Below, in pieces: positions 1 to 8,618 of a stretch of 44,027 nt of DNA. The notes under the pieces are model-generated. The model was not told where the DNA came from. It did no database searches and was given only the letters and a program-made list of their open reading frames with translations. The stretch covers positions 1-44,027 of IMG/VR virus record IMGVR_UViG_3300032462_001665. One strand, given 5' to 3'. Numbering within the stretch: the stretch's first letter is position 1; each line of letters opens with the position of its first letter. Source of the DNA: a virus. The position numbers and the translations under genes were made by a program.

Positions 1-1034
1 ATGTTGGCGTTGGACCAAAACTGATCGGCCCTAATGTTGGCGTTGGACCAAAACTGATCGGCCCTAATGTTGGCGTTGGACCAAAACTGATCGGACCTAA
101 TGTTGGCGTTGGACCAAAACTGATCGGCCCTAATGTTGGCGTTGGACCAAAACTGATCGGACCTAATGTTGGCGTTGGACCAAAACTGATCGGACCTAAT
201 GTTGGCGTTGGACCAAAACTGATCGGACCTAATGTTGGCGTTGGACCAAAACTGATCGGCCCTAATGTTGGCGTTGGACCAAAACTGATCGGCCCTAATG
301 TTGGCGTTGGACCAAAACTGATCGTCGATGGCAAGCTCACCGGACCAAAGCTAATCGTCGATGGCAAGCTCACCGGGCCAAAGTTGATCGTCGATGGAAT
401 GGATACAGGACCAAAGTTGATCGTCGATGGAATGGATACAGGACCAAAGTTAATCAAAGTCGGCACAGATATTGGTCCGAAGTTAATTAGGGTCGGCACA
501 GATACTGGTCCGAAGTTAATTAGGGTCGGCACAGATACTGGTCCGAAGCTAATCAGGGTCGGGACAGATACAGGTCCGAAGTTAATTAGGGTCGGGATGC
601 TTACAGGTCCGAAGTTAATTAGGGTCGGGATGCTTACTGGTCCGAAGTTAATCAAAGTCGGCACAGATATTGGTCCGAAGTTAATTAGGGTCGGCACAGA
701 TACTGGTCCGAAGTTAATTAGGGTCGGCACAGATACTGGTCCGAAGCTAATCAGGGTCGGGACAGATACAGGTCCGAAGTTAATTAGGGTCGGGATGCTT
801 ACAGGTCCGAAGTTAATTAGGGTCGGGATGCTTACTGGTCCGAAGTTAATCAAAGTCGGCACAGATACAGGACCGAAGTTAATTAGGGTCGGGATGCTTA
901 CTGGTCCGAAGTTAATTAGGGTCGGGATGCTTACTGGTCCGAAACTAATCAAAGTCGGAATGCTTACTGGCCCGAAGCTAATCAAAGTCGGGATATTCAC
1001 TGGCCCGAAGCTAATCAAAGTCGGGATATTCACT
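1..1034 (-). repeat. 33-bp tandem repeat array, about 31 copies, truncated at left edge
   Basis: The period is 33 bp throughout. Copies 1 to about 320 are almost identical and differ mainly by a silent GGG/GGT glycine codon. Copies from about 330 to 1034 are more diverse. A block of six units (463-660) is repeated exactly at 661-858, a 198-bp higher-order duplication. The unit is a multiple of three, so copy-number change keeps the minus-strand frame. Confidence 0.95.
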
Positions 1035-2056
1035 GACGTAATTGTGATAAGCGTAGGCAAATCAATAGGCGTAATCTCAATCAGCGACGGCAAGCTAAAT
1101 GGCGTCACAATTTCAATAATTGACGGTAAATTGATTGGCGGCTCAATAACAATAACTGATGGTATGTTGATTGATCCAATAGGCCCAATGTCCAAGCATG
1201 GAAATACAATGGGCGGTGGCGTCACAATGTTGGATGGCGTTGGTGGAATCGGTGGGTTGAAAGGCGGTATATTCGGGATCGTTGGAATTTTGATCTCAAA
1301 TGTTGTTGGGTTGTTCTGAGGAGGAGGCTCAGTAGCAACCGTTCTTTCAACTGGCGATTGTACTATGGTACATTTTGAATTGGCAATTGTGATAATTGGA
1401 TCAATTGCTGCATTTGGAGCATAACGGTGTGTGCCTCTTGTTGAGGTCGTCGTGAATTCTCCATCTCCAAAGTCTAATCTATAGCTGGTAAATACACCAT
1501 CAATAACGATGGTGTATCGAGCCACAATACCCGTAGCTGGGTCGTCGCTAACGATGTAAAAGTCAAATGACACGTCTGGACAACTAAAATCATCAAATAT
1601 CACCGGAAGCTGTTGCAGGTGGCGAATGCGCCAATCCAATGTTGCTTGTTCTTCTGTGAAGTTGGCTCCGACAAAATCTTCAATTTTTACGATGGCATCA
1701 ACAATTTGATTGTGATGTTCTGCGATAACAAAGCCTCGAACTTCTGATCCTGTTCGATTATGCTTTGTATGAGTTCCTCCAATGTTGCGAGCGCATCGCT
1801 TTAATTTGTTTATTTTTCCATAAATGTTATACCCAACGTCGTCATAGTAAAACAATTCTCCTTCAATATTGGCAAACCCATTGGTTGCCCACAACTCATC
1901 TTTGTCCGGGGCTATGGGCTTAATGGCAATTTCAGCCGCCCAAGGCGCATTGTCCTCGGTCGTGATGGTTTCGCTGGTGTTGTAGACCAAAAACAGCGTA
2001 TAATCACTATCATAGTTTTTCGGATAAACGGGTGTAGGAGGAAAGTAGTTTGCCAC
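1..2056 (-). CDS. Repeat-rich tail appendage protein with PKD-like domain, C-terminus cut off by the window edge
   Basis: An open minus-strand frame of 685 codons runs from a GTG at 2056 to the left edge without a stop. The start is supported by an AAGGA ribosome site five bases upstream; no ATG fits. The N-terminal region has an AEHHN...DAIVKIE helix shared with the two upstream tail genes, then a PKD-like strand pattern (LDFGDGEF, later GTHRY). A proline-rich linker follows, then about 31 tandem copies of an 11-residue unit of the type GPVSIPTLINF, ending in near-identical GPTPTLGPISF copies. Context (last of a run of baseplate/appendage genes) implies an elongated virion fibre or spacer; that is inference. 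A plus-strand frame is also open across the repeat but stops at 1319, whereas the minus frame continues 737 bases into protein-like sequence matching its neighbours. The two frames share third codon positions, which explains the shadow. Confidence 0.85.
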   Translation of the reverse strand, partial: MANYFPPTPVYPKNYDSDYTLFLVYNTSETITTEDNAPWAAEIAIKPIAPDKDELWATNGFANIEGELFYYDDVGYNIYGKINKLKRCARNIGGTHTKHNRTGSEVRGFVIAEHHNQIVDAIVKIEDFVGANFTEEQATLDWRIRHLQQLPVIFDDFSCPDVSFDFYIVSDDPATGIVARYTIVIDGVFTSYRLDFGDGEFTTTSTRGTHRYAPNAAIDPIITIANSKCTIVQSPVERTVATEPPPQNNPTTFEIKIPTIPNIPPFNPPIPPTPSNIVTPPPIVFPCLDIGPIGSINIPSVIVIEPPINLPSIIEIVTPFSLPSLIEITPIDLPTLITITSVNIPTLISFGPVNIPTLISFGPVSIPTLISFGPVSIPTLINFGPVSIPTLINFGPVSVPTLINFGPVSIPTLINFGPVSIPTLINFGPVSVPTLISFGPVSVPTLINFGPVSVPTLINFGPISVPTLINFGPVSIPTLINFGPVSIPTLINFGPVSVPTLISFGPVSVPTLINFGPVSVPTLINFGPISVPTLINFGPVSIPSTINFGPVSIPSTINFGPVSLPSTISFGPVSLPSTISFGPTPTLGPISFGPTPTLGPISFGPTPTLGPISFGPTPTLGPISFGPTPTLGPISFGPTPTLGPISFGPTPTLGPISFGPTPTLGPISFGPTPTLGPISFGPTPT

Positions 2057-2105
2057 GATGGTCCTTATTCCTTGCGGTATTGCTTCATGTATTTAGCCTT
2101 GATTT

Positions 2106-4373
2106 TCAAAAGATCGACATTTGCCACTGTGTCCCCGCTGGACGTGACGTAACCCCACTAAATGTGGTGTCTGATTCATTGAATTTAATGAATGCCTTGG
2201 GGCTGTAATCAAAACTCAAATATGCCGTTCGATCTCCATCTGAAGCCGCTAGAAATGTTTGATTTGGATTGTCAAAACCAACAACATCTGTATCTTGTAG
2301 CAATCGGAAAGACGCCGAGTTAGAACCTGGACCGCCAGTTGCCCAAATGCCACTTGTTGGGTTATAAGCCGCCACAGCACCAGAATTGCTAAAGAAATAC
2401 ACGCCTTGGCTTAAAGACAATAATTGTCCCTCTACTTTGGCAGAGCCGATCATATCGGGTAATTTTCTGATGTCTTGAAATGGTTCCGCTGAATTTCCAC
2501 TGGTTTTGTAAAAGCTCTTGATTCTGAAGAAGTCTCCGACACCTTCGTTTCGTAGGAAAAATCCTGTTTCTCCATGCCAAGTTGAACGATAAACGCTCAT
2601 GTGTCCTTCATTTGGATTGCCAGAAATGTCATATGTCACTTCATTATTTGCCAATTCATCAGCACCGTTTTTATAATTGGCATTTGCTAGTGTTGAAGAA
2701 GAAACAGAAAGATCATTTAACAACATTCTGTTTTTGACTTGATTGGTCGGAGAAGAATTTGGAGCAATAGCTCCGGTCACTCCACCTAAAAAGAAATAAA
2801 GGCTGTCAGATGATGCAAAACTAACCCAATTCCAAGGACGTGAAATTGATGGTCGAGATGTGTATGTTCCAACAAATCCACTGTATTCAGACATTAGAAT
2901 TTCTTCAGTTGTTGGACTGTCAACATTACTTCTGCCGCTGGCCCAATACAACAATCCAACACCACCTGCTCCTGATCCTGCTGAACCTCTTTGTGCAAAT
3001 CCGTTGTTCCTGTGAAACTCACGTTTTTGTTGCATTTCGTTTGGTTGTCCGTCTAAGAATGAATCATCAACTCCAAGCGTTAGGCTTCCAGCATCCTTTG
3101 TTTTGAATGTTTCGCTTATCAAACCAAATTCAGAAGACGAAACTGAATTTGTATTGTTGTATGTCCACAACCACAAATTAACTTTTTCAACAATGTCGAA
3201 AGTGTCTTGATAACTTGTAATGCGATAGGCACCAAATTTTGTATCGACACGAAGGTTTAAGTCGTAAACCCCGCCAACACTGAATACTGCTCTGGCACTC
3301 GGAGAATTACTGTGTGCCAAGTCGTCTGATAAAGACCATGTGTAATCTTGAATGGGGTCAATTGGGGTATTGGTTCCATCTACAGCTTCGCCACCATAGG
3401 TTCTTCCTGTGTAGGAATTTATTCCAGAAGAGATGGACATATCTACGATGTTGTTTGTTGCTGTTCTAATTTTTGGCGGTGTGATGTATGGGCCACCGGC
3501 TGGCAATCCAGCAGTCACAATTTGACCCGCTCTTTGAGTGAAATTGATTACTGCATAGTCCGATGCTGGAAAACGAGCAGTGATAATATCGTCAAAAGTA
3601 ACGCTGTCTGAGCCGAAACCATTCGTAACTGTGAGGGTGACAGTATAAATGCCCGGTCTTGTATATGTCTTTTTGATTGTGCCGCCGTCAGAATCCTTTA
3701 CCAACACATCACTTATGTTAGATGGAACTTCTGTATCTTCATTTATGGTGATAATAGATGGTCCACTATTGTCTCCAAAATCCCACAAGTGTTCAATTGG
3801 ATGTGATGTCCCATCGCCTCCCAATCGAAAACTTTGATCTTCAAACTCCACAGTCAGTGGGGCAAGTCCAATTGTTTTGTCAACTCTAAACCACGCCTTC
3901 GGTGCCAAAGCTAATTTGCGAAGATAGTTGATTCTTTGTTCCATTGTTCCTTCCAATGGGCGCAGAGCCACTTCTCCTTTTCTGCCTGCGAACTGCTCGA
4001 TAGCAATCAAAGCATCTTTAAGGGAATTGTGATGAACCGACATGACGTTTTGTGTCACGTCGGTCAAGTTTTTTGGTTTTGCTACATCTACAAACCCTGG
4101 CAATAATTCCAGTTGACTAAAAGTCGTTAATGATCGAGAACCATAGTAAAAAGAAATTGCCCTATACTCAGGTTCGCTGCACTGCTCAGTGAGGGTGATA
4201 ATGCCAGTAGCATTAAATGCTCGCATTGTAGATTCGTCACCAAGCACAGTGATTGAAGTATCACCAGGGTTGTAATCTTCGATCAAACGGACTCTCAGCG
4301 AGTCATGAACTTGATATAAGTTCTGATTCGTATCAATCGTTATCGGATATGTAGAGGCTACTGGTATTGTCAT
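2106..4373 (-). CDS. PKD-domain tail/appendage protein (755 aa)
   Basis: Virion appendage protein, inferred from domains and position. An N-terminal segment of about 160 residues carries the HHN...DAL..IE helix (residues 114-126) shared with both neighbours. A PKD domain follows, with WDFGD at 197-201 and the PGIYTVTLTVTNGFG closing strands. A second PKD-like unit (about 300-390, ending GGVYDLNLRVDTKFG) leads to a C-terminal beta-rich, possibly propeller-like region of about 350 residues with no recognised family. PKD domains are immunoglobulin-like beta sandwiches, often used in surface binding or as spacers. The ATG overlaps the upstream stop as TAATG, so translation is probably coupled. 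The C-terminal region is the best candidate for a receptor- or glycan-binding head. Confidence 0.8.
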   Translation of the reverse strand: MTIPVASTYPITIDTNQNLYQVHDSLRVRLIEDYNPGDTSITVLGDESTMRAFNATGIITLTEQCSEPEYRAISFYYGSRSLTTFSQLELLPGFVDVAKPKNLTDVTQNVMSVHHNSLKDALIAIEQFAGRKGEVALRPLEGTMEQRINYLRKLALAPKAWFRVDKTIGLAPLTVEFEDQSFRLGGDGTSHPIEHLWDFGDNSGPSIITINEDTEVPSNISDVLVKDSDGGTIKKTYTRPGIYTVTLTVTNGFGSDSVTFDDIITARFPASDYAVINFTQRAGQIVTAGLPAGGPYITPPKIRTATNNIVDMSISSGINSYTGRTYGGEAVDGTNTPIDPIQDYTWSLSDDLAHSNSPSARAVFSVGGVYDLNLRVDTKFGAYRITSYQDTFDIVEKVNLWLWTYNNTNSVSSSEFGLISETFKTKDAGSLTLGVDDSFLDGQPNEMQQKREFHRNNGFAQRGSAGSGAGGVGLLYWASGRSNVDSPTTEEILMSEYSGFVGTYTSRPSISRPWNWVSFASSDSLYFFLGGVTGAIAPNSSPTNQVKNRMLLNDLSVSSSTLANANYKNGADELANNEVTYDISGNPNEGHMSVYRSTWHGETGFFLRNEGVGDFFRIKSFYKTSGNSAEPFQDIRKLPDMIGSAKVEGQLLSLSQGVYFFSNSGAVAAYNPTSGIWATGGPGSNSASFRLLQDTDVVGFDNPNQTFLAASDGDRTAYLSFDYSPKAFIKFNESDTTFSGVTSRPAGTQWQMSIF

Positions 4374-5425
4374 TATGTCACCGTAATTTTGTCTTTTAAG
4401 AATGCTCTTTGCAGTCTTTGACTCTCAAACAAGATTAACAAAGAAGGCTCGTAGTCTCCAGGATTGTCATATGTAAAGGTAGTTGTGTGGATATTGGGAT
4501 CGTATTCTGGAATGCTCTGGGTTGGCACGTCTTCGTTATTGTGTTTGCCCGGCCCATCGAAAATCCAATATCTTTGAACAATATCTCCATCTGTTTGATC
4601 CACATATGTAAATACAGTCGGATCAACATTCAGCGCCGTCGCAGTCTGAACTGAATATCCCTGGTTTGGCGTCACATAGAAAAATGGCTGTTTTTCTTCT
4701 TGTGACACCGTGATATAGTTAGTCTTTGTAATGACGCCCTGCGCACCCAAGGATGTAATAACATTCAATTTGACTGTGTATGTGCCGTCCTTCTGGAAAG
4801 TATGAGTCGGCGACTTCTCAATTGATGTTGTTCCATCTCCGAAATCCCACAAATATCGAATCAGTGGTCCCGTGCTGAAATTCTGAAATCTGACCTTTAA
4901 TGGCGGTGCGCCCCTAAAGGGATATGCACGAAACAAAGGACGGGGAGCCAAGAACCTGTTTTCTTGAGATTTCAGAATTCCGTTCAATGATAAAGGGTCC
5001 GGCAAATCTACCGTCCCTAAGTCACGTTCAATTTGAATAATTGCATCTTTTGTCGCATTGTGATGCTCTGCGAACACGGCATTGGTTACATAACTGCTTA
5101 CAGGCCAAGGGTTTTGACGTGACCCGGCAAAACCTCGAATGAGGTTCCGAAATACTCCAGCCGTTTTTGTTTCATAATATATCATCTCCGCCGCTCCCGG
5201 TTTTCCCGGTGGCGGGCCGACTCTCAATATTCCACTATCTGGAAACAAACTATTGTCTTCCACGATGATGTATTTGCCAGCATAAGTGAGACTTTGCTTT
5301 AATTTCGTCTCACAATTGTTGCTTGCCTGATATAACTGGAATTTCGAGTCTTTTGCTTGCGGGAATAACGACAGTGATCCAGTCGTATATCCTGTATCGG
5401 TAGACGCAACTCTTGTGACGGCCAT
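4373..5425 (-). CDS. PKD-domain tail/appendage protein (350 aa)
   Basis: The smallest of three consecutive paralogues. The N-terminal part (1-165) contains the AEHHNATKDAIIQIERDLG helix at 120-137. A PKD domain follows, with YLWDFGDGTT at 191-200, HTFQKDGTYTVKLNV strands and a terminal ITVS strand. The last 100 residues look like a second, more degenerate PKD unit. It ends where the 755-residue gene starts (TAATG overlap) and itself starts on the TAATG of the coiled-coil gene upstream, so the three are one translational unit. Likely role: shaft or adaptor component attached to the baseplate (inference). Confidence 0.8.
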   Translation of the reverse strand: MAVTRVASTDTGYTTGSLSLFPQAKDSKFQLYQASNNCETKLKQSLTYAGKYIIVEDNSLFPDSGILRVGPPPGKPGAAEMIYYETKTAGVFRNLIRGFAGSRQNPWPVSSYVTNAVFAEHHNATKDAIIQIERDLGTVDLPDPLSLNGILKSQENRFLAPRPLFRAYPFRGAPPLKVRFQNFSTGPLIRYLWDFGDGTTSIEKSPTHTFQKDGTYTVKLNVITSLGAQGVITKTNYITVSQEEKQPFFYVTPNQGYSVQTATALNVDPTVFTYVDQTDGDIVQRYWIFDGPGKHNNEDVPTQSIPEYDPNIHTTTFTYDNPGDYEPSLLILFESQRLQRAFLKDKITVT

Positions 5426-6129
5426 TAGCTCTCCTTATTTTTTTCCTCTTGTTTGCTCTCGATTGCTTCGATATGCTGCATCGTTGATTTCAATTGATGA
5501 ACCATATTGGCATGTCGTAATTCGAGCGTCCCAAGAGCTTGTTTTTTGATGGGCATGTCATCTGGCAAAGCAACAATGGTTTCTACCAGTTCGGTATCTA
5601 GTTGGTTTTGGGTTAACATCTTGAGGTTAAGTTTCTGTGCCAGTCGTTCTCCCCAATATTGTTTTTGGGAATCAACGTCATCAAAGTGTTTCAGAGGCTC
5701 AATCCTCAGAAGGGATTTGAATGTTTCTAGGAAGAATCGGGATTCCTCCTCCAGCCATTTTTTACGGTCGGCAAGTTGTAGTAGGTTCGCCTGAGCAGCC
5801 TTCTTCTGTCTCTCGATCTGTCTAACTCTAATGTCGCTCTCCCGCTGGGTGAGATTGTCGGCTTGTGGACGTGCAGCATCAATCTTTTCGATAGAAATAT
5901 CTAGTAGCTCCAGTTTGTCTTTTGAGTCTTCTAGTTCGAGTTCAATAGCCTCTAAAGACTCTCTGCGAGACTTCAACTCCCTGAGACATTGCCACATTTT
6001 TGACTGTACAGTAGGTTCTTTGCCTATTACAAAGTATTTGAGTTGGAAATAACTGTGCCTTTGTGCTACTTCGTACTTTAAGGCTTCGTCTATTTCTGAG
6101 ATCAATTTGTTGTTGTTTTCGATTGACAT
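5425..6129 (-). CDS. Coiled-coil protein of the tail region, function unknown
   Basis: 234 residues, mostly charged and helical, with heptad-like stretches around residues 50-100 and 115-160; no enzyme motif seen. The start ATG has an AAGGAG site five bases upstream. The stop overlaps the next gene as TAATG, tying it to the PKD appendage genes. It could be a chaperone for fibre assembly or a structural rod; neither is shown. It is the first gene of this sub-block after the opposite-strand insertion at 6191-6706. A sigma70-like TTGAGA, 17 bp, TATCAG lies about 25-50 bases upstream, but the -10 match is weak. Confidence 0.7.
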   Translation of the reverse strand: MSIENNNKLISEIDEALKYEVAQRHSYFQLKYFVIGKEPTVQSKMWQCLRELKSRRESLEAIELELEDSKDKLELLDISIEKIDAARPQADNLTQRESDIRVRQIERQKKAAQANLLQLADRKKWLEEESRFFLETFKSLLRIEPLKHFDDVDSQKQYWGERLAQKLNLKMLTQNQLDTELVETIVALPDDMPIKKQALGTLELRHANMVHQLKSTMQHIEAIESKQEEKNKES

Positions 6130-6190
6130 ATCGGCTCCTTTTTTGTAAGCTGATATAGTAGAGTTAATTCTTTCTCAAAGGTGGTTACAA

Positions 6191-6706
6191 ATGGGCTTTC
6201 TTAAAAATCAAAAGCTGTATCTGTCTGGTCCTATTGAATATGATGTCAGTGTAAACTGGCGAGATAATCCAAAAAAAATATTAGTCGAAGAATTCGACAT
6301 CAATGTTTTTGATCCCTTTGCGGACCCTAAACAGCAATGGGTTGCAACGCTGAAGGAGGCTCAAAAAAACAAAGACCATGACACTATAGTTCGGATTTGC
6401 AAATCATTCGTTCGCAAAGACTTGTGCATGGTGGATAGAGCTGATTTTACAATCGCTTATGTGCCACATAAGGTTCCAACAACTGGAACTACACACGAGA
6501 TTATAAATAGCAATAATGCTAAAAAACCAACATTATTAGTCACAGACTCTCCAGATATTACTTATATACCTTTGTGGTATTTTGGTTTCATCCCAACAGA
6601 ATTCATGTTCGCTGGGTGGGACAGTTTATTCGTCTATCTTAGAGAAGTAAATGAAGGCAGGCATCGCCACAATGATCGTTGGAGTTACATATACGGAGAA
6701 GTTTAA
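6191..6706 (+). CDS. Nucleoside 2-deoxyribosyltransferase-like protein
   Basis: 171 residues starting with a KLYLSGPIE strand-loop (8-16), the signature opening of the nucleoside 2-deoxyribosyltransferase fold. Next come NVFDP at about 39-43 and an LCMVDRADFTIAYVP segment (about 79-93), the usual place of the family's acidic and nucleotide-contacting residues, then a THEIINS helix. Family members cleave or swap the base of deoxynucleosides. In a phage this could serve nucleotide salvage or remove a signalling nucleotide; the substrate cannot be read from sequence. It sits on the plus strand inside the minus-strand tail block, as an inserted accessory gene would. An AAGGTGG ribosome site precedes the ATG. 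Confidence 0.7.
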   Translation: MGFLKNQKLYLSGPIEYDVSVNWRDNPKKILVEEFDINVFDPFADPKQQWVATLKEAQKNKDHDTIVRICKSFVRKDLCMVDRADFTIAYVPHKVPTTGTTHEIINSNNAKKPTLLVTDSPDITYIPLWYFGFIPTEFMFAGWDSLFVYLREVNEGRHRHNDRWSYIYGEV

Positions 6707-6800
6707 TGGCTTACCAAAAACGCTCACTGCCAATTGAACTCTTTCTTTGAAGAATTTCCTGCGTTGAAGATGTCTTCGATTGCAGACCTGTTGGCTTAAT

Positions 6801-7337
6801 TTAGCAAATTTTGCTGCCTGCGATGGCTTTGAACTTAACGCCTTTATCAATGGCTCTCAAGGCCCAGAGGATTTTTATCTCTTCAAATGTGCCTTCGTTG
6901 CTCATTTCGCCGACTTCGTTCCAGGTCTTTTTGTTAATGAAAAGACCATTTAGAGTGGCGTCTACAAAATTGCATTTGTTGTCTGATATTGGGAATAAGA
7001 TGTCTTTTTCACTTTCTGTGAAATAAGAAAATCTCTCATCCATCTTCCACCTAACAGTAGCACCAGCACAAACAATGAAGTTCCAATCTGCTGGCGCATG
7101 TTTCATTCCAACATTGATGAGAGATGAAAATGTCGATTTACCCTTGTAGGTCGGGCAAATGGATTTCATTTCTTTCATGTCGGCTGCGGTTGCGGAATCA
7201 TCGGTGGCACATATTGTAGGCAGGTCAGGATGACGACATTGAATAGATTTCATTGTGGATTTCAACAATCCAACAGTGTGTTCCGGGCAGAGTATCACAA
7301 AACCACATTTAAGATCTTTGTGGCTATACATTTTCAA
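6801..7337 (-). CDS. Glycosyltransferase-like (GT-A fold) protein
   Basis: 178 residues. The N-terminal strand CGFVILCPEH, an early helix with TICATDDS, an NVGMKHAPADWNFIVCAG block and a late GLFINKKTWNEVG segment resemble family 2 glycosyltransferases. The usual DxD is not clear (AGATVRWKMDERF is at the expected place), so activity is uncertain. The start is the TTG at 7337, seven bases from an AGGAG site, rather than the ATG two codons later, which is 13 bases away. The ribosome site lies in a small TCTCC-loop-GGAGA hairpin. The frame stays open for 29 codons after the stop. It lies between appendage genes, so it may modify a virion or host surface molecule. Confidence 0.5.
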   Translation of the reverse strand: MKMYSHKDLKCGFVILCPEHTVGLLKSTMKSIQCRHPDLPTICATDDSATAADMKEMKSICPTYKGKSTFSSLINVGMKHAPADWNFIVCAGATVRWKMDERFSYFTESEKDILFPISDNKCNFVDATLNGLFINKKTWNEVGEMSNEGTFEEIKILWALRAIDKGVKFKAIAGSKIC

Positions 7338-7357
7338 ATTGATTCTCCTAATGGAGA

Positions 7358-8212
7358 TTAGGTCAAGGCTTGATCGAAGTCGATTTGGATGATATCTAAA
7401 TCTGTAATTGGATTACTGAGAGTGAATCGACCAGTGGAAACGTCAGGAGTAAAGGAGTTCAAACTCCATCCCAAAACATCACTGTTTGGGTAGTAGACGC
7501 TTTGGTTGCGATTCAATCTAACTCCATTGACATACACACGAAGACTGCCTTCAATGAATGTGTTGCTCGGAGAAGCTGTTGACGTAATCTTGAAGAGTTT
7601 GTAGTCGATTAGATCGTCTGTCGGTATCATTACCGGCTCCAGATCATAATAGTGTCGATGAGCAAAATCAGTCGAGATTGTAAGTACAGCCTTGACTTTG
7701 TTTGGTGCTTCAATTTCCCAATTAACACTTTCTGAAGCCAAAAACTCTATTGTGCCTTCTTCAAAAAGAACAATATTTGAGATCGTCTCAAATGACATTG
7801 CCAAATTTGTTGCTTCGTTAGCAATTAACGCTAATTTGTCTCGCTCTGACGAAAGCATTCTGACGAATGGCACAGGGTTCGTTAAGGTGGGGAACCCAAG
7901 AGCGACATAATCTGCTAATTCTGGACCCGATACGGTCTTAGAGCCATCTGTATGCTCTGCAATATTGTGAGCAGCTTGATCGACAGCATCAGGAATCAAA
8001 TTTCCATCTTCATCAATGGATTGAGCCAAGCGATTGGACAATGTTCCTTGTGTACCTGCGGTGTCACGCAAGATCGCCGCATGGACATCGACTTCGCCGT
8101 TGATGATTAAATCTCTGTCTGCCAGAGTCTTCAACGGCAAATTGTCATATTCCCAATGATATGGTTGATCTGCTGTATATTGCGGTACTGGTAATTGGCT
8201 TAAATCTGGCAT
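7358..8212 (-). CDS. Baseplate/tail fibre protein, unrecognised family
   Basis: 284 residues. A polar N-terminus (MPDLSQLPVPQYTADQPYHW) leads into a helical middle with DKLALIANEATNLAMS and a beta-rich C-terminus ending in strands such as GRFTLSNPITDLDIIQIDF, a pattern seen in phage fibre and baseplate-attached proteins. An AAGGAG site lies five bases before the ATG. It follows the tail-protein-I gene group in the same direction. The role is inferred from composition and position only. Confidence 0.6.
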   Translation of the reverse strand: MPDLSQLPVPQYTADQPYHWEYDNLPLKTLADRDLIINGEVDVHAAILRDTAGTQGTLSNRLAQSIDEDGNLIPDAVDQAAHNIAEHTDGSKTVSGPELADYVALGFPTLTNPVPFVRMLSSERDKLALIANEATNLAMSFETISNIVLFEEGTIEFLASESVNWEIEAPNKVKAVLTISTDFAHRHYYDLEPVMIPTDDLIDYKLFKITSTASPSNTFIEGSLRVYVNGVRLNRNQSVYYPNSDVLGWSLNSFTPDVSTGRFTLSNPITDLDIIQIDFDQALT

Positions 8213-8240
8213 GGCTCTCCTTGATTATCGTATCTATTGC

Positions 8241-8546
8241 TTAAACGTCCAAAATCCAGCCTTCAGCCTCAATGCGTTCCACTTCTTTTTGGAATGTTGC
8301 ATCATCGTAAATGTATCGTGGAAAGCCGTCATCAATCGAAGCAATCACTGTTCCAACCACTGGAGCATAGTTTGTTGAAAACTGTGAAATTCCCGTATCA
8401 ACAACAATCGTATAACTGCTACTTGTTTCGCAAGTGTCCATAGTTACCGTATAGTTCATTGTGTAGAGAACATAGTTGTTGAAAATATTCTCAATGGTTT
8501 TGTCTACCGTTTTCTTCTCTGCTCTTTCTAGCCAAAAATTCTTCAT
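8241..8546 (-). CDS. Small tail-module protein of unknown function
   Basis: 101 residues, beta-rich in the middle, with an acidic C-terminus (KEVERIEAEGWILDV). The frame is open to a TTG at 8558, but the ATG at 8546 has a TGAGG ribosome site six bases upstream, so that start is preferred. It lies between two tail proteins in the same direction. No family recognised. Confidence 0.6.
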   Translation of the reverse strand: MKNFWLERAEKKTVDKTIENIFNNYVLYTMNYTVTMDTCETSSSYTIVVDTGISQFSTNYAPVVGTVIASIDDGFPRYIYDDATFQKEVERIEAEGWILDV

Positions 8547-8618
8547 TTGAAACCTCAATTCTTTTTCTATTTATGATATTATACATGCTGTATGCAAAAA
8601 ACATGAAATTTGCAAATA

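Noticed and set aside
384-1319. Plus-strand ORF of 311 residues made of GPKLI repeats (open to the left edge)
   Set aside because: It is the antisense of the repeat in the minus-strand appendage gene. The minus frame stays open 737 bases further, has a ribosome site and shares the HHN helix and PKD pattern with its neighbours.
2065-2127. 20-codon minus-strand frame starting GTG and ending KAKYMKQYRKE
   Set aside because: Protein-like and just before the appendage gene, but very short, with only a weak GGGG ribosome site and overlapping the end of the 755-residue gene.
8569-8576. CATAAATA on the minus strand, like the T4 late promoter TATAAATA (also TATAAAT near 28797 and 17918)
   Set aside because: Only the first is placed where a promoter could serve a gene; the others overlap start codons. 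Such A/T octamers are expected by chance in this DNA.
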